Source: an uncultured Syntrophobacteraceae bacterium (lineage in GTDB: Bacteria; Desulfobacterota; Syntrophobacteria; Syntrophobacterales; Syntrophobacteraceae). Taken from it: a DNA stretch of 11,105 bases. The notes beneath the pieces are model-generated. The model saw only the letters and a program-made list of their open reading frames with translations, did no database searches and had not been told where the DNA came from. Below, piece after piece: positions 6,496-11,105 of this stretch (the first letter of the stretch is position 1; the number at the start of each line of letters is the position of its first letter). The stretch is from NCBI GenBank assembly GCA_937889795.1, contig CALBZH010000406.1:1-11105 (forward strand), given 5' to 3'. Made by a program: the position numbers and the translations under genes.

Positions 6496-7327
6496 GAGCT
6501 CGGAGCTCGCGCGCGAGAGTCTCCGGCAGCGCCAAGACAGCGCTCGCCGCCGCTCCATTGCCCCGTTTCCTGCAGCCGTCACCGAAAATGGCGCACTTGC
6601 GGGCGAGCTCGCCAAATGCCGCGGCGCGCTGCTCTTCGCTCAAGATCCCACTGCGGAGCAGCTTCTCAATCGCCTGGATTCGGTACAGGTCCAACGTAGG
6701 AACGGTCGAGGAAAGCTGATCGGCGTGCCCTCCGCGCTTGACCACGAGAGGCCGGTTGAGCAGACCGATCGGATACCGGCACCCGATTCGCAGCCACAGA
6801 TCGTAATCTTCGCAGGCTGGAAGAGATTCATCGAATCCCCCGACCAAATCGAAAACGGATCGGTGGATCATGACCGCTGAGGGACTCACTAGACAGCGCT
6901 CAAGCAAGCGGTCGAAACAATAGCCATTGGGCTTGATGTGGCACTTTTTGGGATTGAGCCTTCTTCCATTCCGAAGCCAGATCTCTTCTGTCTGGAAGAC
7001 GCGAAGATGGGGGTTCTCGGCAACAAAAAGCGTTTGAGCCGCAAGCTTTGCGGGCAGCCACACATCGTCCGAATCGAGGAAAGCCAGCCAATCGCTGCGC
7101 GCAAGGCGAATACCCTGGTTACGAGCAGCACTGACTCCCGCGTGATCCTGCCGAACATAGCGGACCCGCTCTGATTCGACGGAGAAGATCTCGGCCGTCT
7201 CATCCGTGGATCCGTCATCCACGACAATCACTTCCCAGGGAAGGCATGTCTGAGCAAGAACCGAGTCCAACGCCTCGCGGACGAAAGCAGCTCGGTTGAA
7301 GGTCGGGATGATCACGCTGATCATCAT
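6428..7327 (-). CDS. Family 2 glycosyltransferase
   Basis: This 299-residue GT-A fold enzyme has the GT2 signatures in order. They are the start strand ISVIIPTFNRA (3-13), VVDDGSTDET (35-44) binding the nucleotide, GVSAARNQGI (64-73), the metal-binding DXD as DSD (85-87) in FLDSDDVW, and the likely catalytic ED (173-174) in ACEDYDLWLR. It probably adds a sugar to a lipid-linked or surface glycan, but donor and acceptor are unknown. There are no transmembrane segments. The C-terminal part (about 215-299) is Ala/Arg/Glu-rich and not family-conserved; this is the part that overlaps the M20 gene tail to tail. The first ATG of the tandem MM was chosen, with GGAG 10 bases upstream. It lies 70 bases after the aldo/keto reductase stop on the same strand and may share its transcript. 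Confidence 0.88.
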   Translation of the reverse strand: MMISVIIPTFNRAAFVREALDSVLAQTCLPWEVIVVDDGSTDETAEIFSVESERVRYVRQDHAGVSAARNQGIRLARSDWLAFLDSDDVWLPAKLAAQTLFVAENPHLRVFQTEEIWLRNGRRLNPKKCHIKPNGYCFDRLLERCLVSPSAVMIHRSVFDLVGGFDESLPACEDYDLWLRIGCRYPIGLLNRPLVVKRGGHADQLSSTVPTLDLYRIQAIEKLLRSGILSEEQRAAAFGELARKCAIFGDGCRKRGNGAAASAVLALPETLARELRALSWPARKEEPPPRECLDENPAN

Positions 7328-7397
7328 GGGTCTCTCACTCCGGCCCGTCCCCTCTTGTCGATTTCCCCGGCATGAATCTTGATCGCTTCGACTTCCG

Positions 7398-8381
7398 TCA
7401 CGGCCGGGGCGCCATGAATTCCGGGCCGATTGGGGTCTTCACATGTCTGCTCAGAATCGCATCCACCTTTGCGAGATCTTCTTGGTCGATCCTCCACCCT
7501 GCAATCCCGACGTTTTCCTCCACCTGGGATGCCGTCCTCGCTCCGGCAATGACCGTGGTGACACCCGGCTGATGAAGGGCCCAACGCAAGGCGAATTGCG
7601 CCACGCTCTTTCCATACGAGGCAGCGATCTTTTTCAGCTCTCCCACGGCCTTCACATACTGCACGAATCGGTCTGGCTTGAACTTCGGATCGCCCCGACG
7701 CAGGTCGCCTTTTGGAAACTGTTCGTCCCCTTTGAATTTTCCAGTAAGCATTCCCCGACACAAGCCCCCATAAACGAGAGTTGCGATCCCATTCTTGTGA
7801 CAGAAGGGGAGAACGTCCTGCTCAGCTCCACGCTCGAAGAGGTTGAAAGGCGGCTGGAGGCTGATGACCTCCGCGTGCTTGAGGCAAGCTTCGATCTGAC
7901 TCACATTGAAGTTGCTGAGACCGATATAACGGATCTTCCCGACCTCCTGGAGTTTGACCAGAGCCTCCATGGACACCTCAAAGGACGTACTCGAATCAGG
8001 CCAGTGGACTTGGTAAAGGTCGATCTTGTCAACGCCAAGTCTGGACAGGCTGTCGTCGATCTCTAGACGAATTCGATCTGGGCTGGCATTGCGACTGACA
8101 CGCTCCTTTTCGTCCCACTCCAGGCCGCATTTTGTGGCAACAACCAAGTCGTCGCGTCGCCCCCATTCCCGTATTGCCCTTCCGACAAGGCTTTCGGATT
8201 TGCCGAAGCCATAGACAGGCGCCGTATCGACAAAGTTGATCCCTAGCTCAAAAGCCTTCAACAAGGCTGCAACCGATTCCTCCTCGTCCGAACCGCCCCA
8301 GGCCCATCCACCTGTTACCCAAGTCCCCAGAAGGATGGGGGAAACATCCAGATCGGTCTTGCCGAAACGAACCCGCTCCAT
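7398..8381 (-). CDS. Aldo/keto reductase
   Basis: This 327-residue NAD(P)H-dependent oxidoreductase has an AKR (beta/alpha)8 barrel. The catalytic tetrad is visible as D52 (NFVDTAP), Y57 (VYGFGKSE), K84 (VATKCG) and H126 (LYQVHWPD). The cofactor-binding part includes IRYIGLSNFN and the C-terminal TTVIAGARTASQVEENV segment, typical of the broad YajO/IolS-like group. The physiological carbonyl substrate cannot be assigned. The ATG at 8381 has a strong GAGGAGGG 8 bases upstream. It has its own likely promoter (8443-8471) and is followed after 70 bases by the glycosyltransferase gene. Length and motifs are normal. Confidence 0.92.
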   Translation of the reverse strand: MERVRFGKTDLDVSPILLGTWVTGGWAWGGSDEEESVAALLKAFELGINFVDTAPVYGFGKSESLVGRAIREWGRRDDLVVATKCGLEWDEKERVSRNASPDRIRLEIDDSLSRLGVDKIDLYQVHWPDSSTSFEVSMEALVKLQEVGKIRYIGLSNFNVSQIEACLKHAEVISLQPPFNLFERGAEQDVLPFCHKNGIATLVYGGLCRGMLTGKFKGDEQFPKGDLRRGDPKFKPDRFVQYVKAVGELKKIAASYGKSVAQFALRWALHQPGVTTVIAGARTASQVEENVGIAGWRIDQEDLAKVDAILSRHVKTPIGPEFMAPRP

Positions 8382-8442
8382 GGATTACACCCTCCTCAAT
8401 CAGACCTCACGATAACCGAGCCATATCCCGATACAAAAACCG

Positions 8443-8471
8443 ATGATAGGCCATCGCCTCACGCGTGTCCA
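8443..8471 (-). promoter_or_regulatory. Putative sigma70-type promoter for the aldo/keto reductase gene
   Basis: On the minus strand TGGACA (8471-8466, 5 of 6) and TATCAT (8448-8443, 5 of 6) are spaced by 17 bases. The predicted start is about 55 bases before the ATG at 8381. Confidence 0.55.
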
Positions 8472-8512
8472 CACAACAGGCTCGACTGGAGGCACGCGGC
8501 GGAACTTTTGGA

Positions 8513-8542
8513 TTGTCAATGCAGCATCATGATGGGTATTGT
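8513..8542 (+). promoter_or_regulatory. Putative sigma70-type promoter for the zinc-ribbon/pseudo-receiver gene
   Basis: TTGTCA (8513-8518, 5 of 6) and TATTGT (8537-8542, 4 of 6) are 18 bases apart. The predicted start near 8549 gives a leader of about 46 bases. It diverges from the aldo/keto reductase promoter 40 bases away. Confidence 0.45.
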
Positions 8543-8594
8543 AAAAGTCTAGGGTCAACATCGACAACATGGAGATCCTCGCAAGGAGGGAGAC

Positions 8595-9257
8595 GTGAAG
8601 CTGCACTGCCCAGGATGTCAGGCAAGCTTTTCCATCTCAGGTGACAAAATCCCAGCTGACAAGGATGTGAAGATACTCTGCCCGAAGTGTCGCACTCCTG
8701 TCGAGATCTTGGACGAAGACAAGGACACACCTCCAAAGCAAACCCCGGATGCCGCTTCGCGCATGCCGACCCCCGAATTCATGGAGGACGACCTCGACAC
8801 CACAGCGATCGATGTTTTCGATGAAGGGGTTAAGTCAGCGCTTGTCTGTATTACCGACCCCGTTCGCTCGCGGCGCATGTCCACCGTGCTTGAACAAATG
8901 GACTATCATCTAACGACCGCTTCCAGCTCCAAGTCCGCTTTGGACAAGCTAGCACGCATGCAGTTCGACATGGTGATCCTCGAAGAGTCTCACGGGGAGA
9001 CACGGCTATCCGAAAATCCCGTGCTGCAGCACTTTCAGTTCATGCCCATGCCGGCGAGGCGGGAATTTTTCTTGTGCCTCCTGAGTCCTACCTTGGCGAC
9101 ATTGGACAGGATGAATGCGTTCCGTCTCGGCGTTGACCTGATCTTGAATGAGCGCGATCTGGACAAGGCCAAGATTCTCTTGATGCGCGCAATGAAAGAT
9201 CAGCGTTATTTCTATAAGACGTTTACCGAAGAGCTCGAAAAGAAGGGCCAATTCTAG
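8595..9257 (+). CDS. Zinc-ribbon protein with degenerate receiver domain
   Basis: This 220-residue protein has an N-terminal zinc ribbon of the MJ0042/zinc_ribbon_5 type (C5xxC8 ... C29xxC32). An acidic Pro-rich linker (about 40-78) follows, then a receiver-like domain (about 80-202). The fold pattern ALVCITDPVRSRRMSTVLEQ resembles the first strand and helix of a response regulator. However, the two conserved acidic residues are I86 and T87, the phosphoacceptor Asp is replaced by E130 (FDMVILEE), and the conserved Lys is N185. It should therefore not be phosphorylated in the usual way and may be a protein-interaction module. The GTG start has AAGGAGG 5 bases upstream. It is followed after 22 bases by a small charged protein and then by groESL. 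No output or DNA-binding domain is seen; its function is unknown. Confidence 0.72.
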   Translation: MKLHCPGCQASFSISGDKIPADKDVKILCPKCRTPVEILDEDKDTPPKQTPDAASRMPTPEFMEDDLDTTAIDVFDEGVKSALVCITDPVRSRRMSTVLEQMDYHLTTASSSKSALDKLARMQFDMVILEESHGETRLSENPVLQHFQFMPMPARREFFLCLLSPTLATLDRMNAFRLGVDLILNERDLDKAKILLMRAMKDQRYFYKTFTEELEKKGQF

Positions 9258-9279
9258 GCCACGATGAGGCGGTGGATTC

Positions 9280-9576
9280 ATGGTGTTCAAGAGAGTGGGA
9301 GGCAAGGAGAAATCCAAGCATCTTCGGCTGCGAATCGAAAGTTGTGTCGATACAATCCTCAACCTGAATTCGAAGCTAGGGACTGGAGCGATCAAACCGG
9401 AAGTGGTTAAGCAGTTCGAAAAGCTTCGGGACTCGCTTCAGTACGTCACGGACGAGACCGTTGACGAGAAGGATATCAGCCGCATTGAACAGGCCACAAA
9501 TCAGTTGCTCAAAGAGCTCGGAAGCTCATGGAAAGAAGAGGAGAGCACGGGTCTTGCCCCAGATCGTCTGCATTAG
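9280..9576 (+). CDS. Small charged hypothetical protein
   Basis: This is a 98-residue protein that I do not recognise. It is hydrophilic and predicted mostly helical, with a basic N-terminus (KRVGGKEKSKHLRLR), heptad-like stretches (about 40-58 and 65-82) and an acidic tail. There is a single cysteine, no signal peptide and no membrane segment. The ATG at 9280 has only a weak GGTGG about 5 bases upstream, and the gene follows the pseudo-receiver gene by 22 bases, so translational coupling or a shared transcript is likely. Codon use looks like its neighbours. A hairpin about 50 bases downstream may end the transcript before the groESL promoter. Confidence 0.6.
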   Translation: MVFKRVGGKEKSKHLRLRIESCVDTILNLNSKLGTGAIKPEVVKQFEKLRDSLQYVTDETVDEKDISRIEQATNQLLKELGSSWKEEESTGLAPDRLH

Positions 9577-9626
9577 AGGAAGCTGCATGTTACAGGGACG
9601 TCCCGATCCAGACTTAACAGAAGGAT

Positions 9627-9658
9627 AACGCGGCTGGAAGCACATCCTCTGCCGCGTT
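9627..9658. terminator. Perfect-arm hairpin after the hypothetical gene (possible terminator)
   Basis: AACGCGGC (9627-9634) and GCCGCGTT (9651-9658) pair perfectly over 8 bp; GGA/TCC can pair within the 16-base loop. No T-tract follows, so termination is uncertain. It separates the hypothetical gene from the groESL promoter. A short palindrome GGGACGTCCC (9595-9604) lies just before it. The stretch 9659-9780 shows nothing recognisable. Confidence 0.4.
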
Positions 9659-9783
9659 GCCCGAGAGTCACAGACCAACATCACGCAACCGATCATCCAC
9701 CGGGTCTTCTTCCGCACAATCAAGAAATTCGAGATCTTACCATCCGCAGCACCCCATTTCGATAGAATCCTCAAAATCGAGGC

Positions 9784-9812
9784 TTGCCTTTTTAGTCGGT
9801 AGTCATTAGATA
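9784..9812 (+). promoter_or_regulatory. Putative housekeeping-type promoter of groESL
   Basis: TTGCCT (9784-9789) and TAGATA (9807-9812) are 17 bases apart. The match is modest, but the predicted start near 9819 falls inside the CIRCE operator, the usual arrangement for HrcA-repressed groESL. No clear sigma32-type promoter was identified. Confidence 0.5.
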
Positions 9813-9815
9813 CGG

Positions 9816-9842
9816 TTAGCACTCGGCACAAACGAGTGCTAA
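9816..9842 (+). promoter_or_regulatory. CIRCE operator (HrcA binding site)
   Basis: TTAGCACTC (9816-9824), a 9-base spacer, and GAGTGCTAA (9834-9842) match the CIRCE consensus perfectly in both arms and spacing. CIRCE is bound by the heat-shock repressor HrcA, which is itself kept active by GroEL, giving feedback control. hrcA is not in the window. Confidence 0.97.
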
Positions 9843-9866
9843 CACACTTACGCCCATCGATGCGTT

Positions 9867-9941
9867 GTCCTGCAAGGCCGTCGCAATGCCGCTTCAGCGG
9901 CTCGACGCCATGAAACCTTGAGGTTTTGTAAACGGCAGGAC
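9867..9941 (+). other. Potential three-way-junction RNA structure in the groESL leader
   Basis: A closing stem GTCCTGC (9867-9873) with GCAGGAC (9935-9941) is perfect over 7 bp. Inside are two hairpins. One is CGTCG (9879-9883) with CGACG (9903-9907), continuing as GCCGC (9888-9892) with GCGGC (9897-9901) around loop TTCA. The other is AAACC (9913-9917) with GGTTT (9922-9926) around loop TTGA. It lies between CIRCE and the groES ribosome binding site. No known RNA family was recognised; this is a hand-drawn fold. Confidence 0.4.
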
Positions 9942-10022
9942 CACGGCACTCAACTGGCGGTTCGCGTTCGGCCCAGATAGGGTAAGACCGGAAGAAATCC
10001 ACTCAAACCAAGGAGAGAATTC

Positions 10023-10310
10023 ATGAAGCTTCGTCCCTTGCACGACAGAGTCATCGTGAAACGACTGGAAGAGGAAGAAAGGTCTGCGGGAGGGATCATC
10101 ATTCCCGACACGGCGAAGGAAAAACCCCAGCAGGGCAAGGTGGTCGCCGTCGGCAAAGGGCGGATCCTTGAGAAAGGAGAGGTGGTTCCCCTCTCTGTCA
10201 AGGAAGACGATCGGGTGCTGTTCTCGAAGTATGCGGGGACAGAAGTCAAGGTCGGAGGAGACGAGCTGCTAATCATGCGTGAAGACGATATTCTCGCGAT
10301 TTTCCAATAA
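10023..10310 (+). CDS. groES: Co-chaperonin GroES (Hsp10)
   Basis: This 95-residue protein is the standard GroES length. It forms the heptameric lid on GroEL and helps fold client proteins in the cytoplasm. The N-terminus [14 protein letters not shown] is highly typical. The mobile loop that contacts GroEL contains SAGGIIIPD (21-29), and [12 protein letters not shown] (65-76) and a DDILAIF terminus are conserved. AAGGAGA sits about 7 bases before the ATG. It is first in the groESL operon, behind CIRCE and a leader of about 200 bases, and 61 bases ahead of groEL. Confidence 0.98.
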   Translation: MKLRPLHDRVIVKRLEEEERSAGGIIIPDTAKEKPQQGKVVAVGKGRILEKGEVVPLSVKEDDRVLFSKYAGTEVKVGGDELLIMREDDILAIFQ

Positions 10311-10362
10311 CCAGGATCCCCGCACCGATCCCCAAACACCATTTCATTGCCTGAGAAAGTGA

Positions 10363-11105
<743 letters not shown>

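Noticed and set aside
5917..6615. 232-residue minus-strand frame opposite the M20 peptidase
   Set aside because: It overlaps both the peptidase and glycosyltransferase genes, which have complete catalytic motifs in other frames.
7443..8066. 207-residue plus-strand frame opposite the aldo/keto reductase
   Set aside because: Antisense shadow; the reductase catalytic tetrad is on the minus strand.
9526..10002. 158-residue minus-strand frame between the hypothetical gene and groES
   Set aside because: It lies over the CIRCE operator and groESL promoter, overlaps the hypothetical gene and has no family resemblance.

Overview
The window looks like a chromosomal housekeeping stretch from a mid-to-high GC Gram-negative anaerobe, most likely a member of the former Deltaproteobacteria (Desulfobacterota or Syntrophobacter-like). 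This is inferred from protein style: a Fur/PerR repressor, a small rubredoxin-type protein, a selenocysteine tRNA and CIRCE-controlled groESL. No mobile element, CRISPR array or phage gene was seen.

Left part (1-3030). The window opens on the first 44 codons of sucA (2-oxoglutarate dehydrogenase E1) on the minus strand, with a leader carrying a large imperfect hairpin. Back to back with it is selC, the tRNA for selenocysteine (anticodon UCA), with its own sigma70-type promoter. A PerR-like Fur-family gene begins only 32 bases after selC with no visible terminator. Convergent to it is a two-gene minus-strand operon: a DUF554 membrane protein followed by a bacterial member of the archaeo-eukaryotic release-factor-1-like (VLRF1/baeRF) family.

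Middle part (3031-8400). A small cysteine-rich rubredoxin-like protein has a good promoter and a plausible terminator. A FemAB-like GNAT-fold protein (PF04339 type) follows on the minus strand, divergent from an M20 metallo-dipeptidase. The dipeptidase's 3' end overlaps, tail to tail, a family 2 glycosyltransferase. An aldo/keto reductase lies upstream of the glycosyltransferase on the same strand.

Right part (8401-11105). A plus-strand set runs through a zinc-ribbon plus degenerate receiver protein, a small charged hypothetical protein, and then groES and a truncated groEL. A perfect CIRCE operator (HrcA site) lies at the predicted groESL transcription start. The roughly 180-base groES leader can fold into a three-way junction.

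Functionally the window groups translation (selC, baeRF), redox and peroxide control (Fur/PerR-like, rubredoxin-like), envelope or peptide metabolism (FemAB-like, M20, GT2), and protein folding (groESL). No clearly new multi-gene system is evident. The most interesting leads are the pseudo-receiver gene pair upstream of groESL, the structured groESL leader, the baeRF/DUF554 operon and the selC-fur arrangement.
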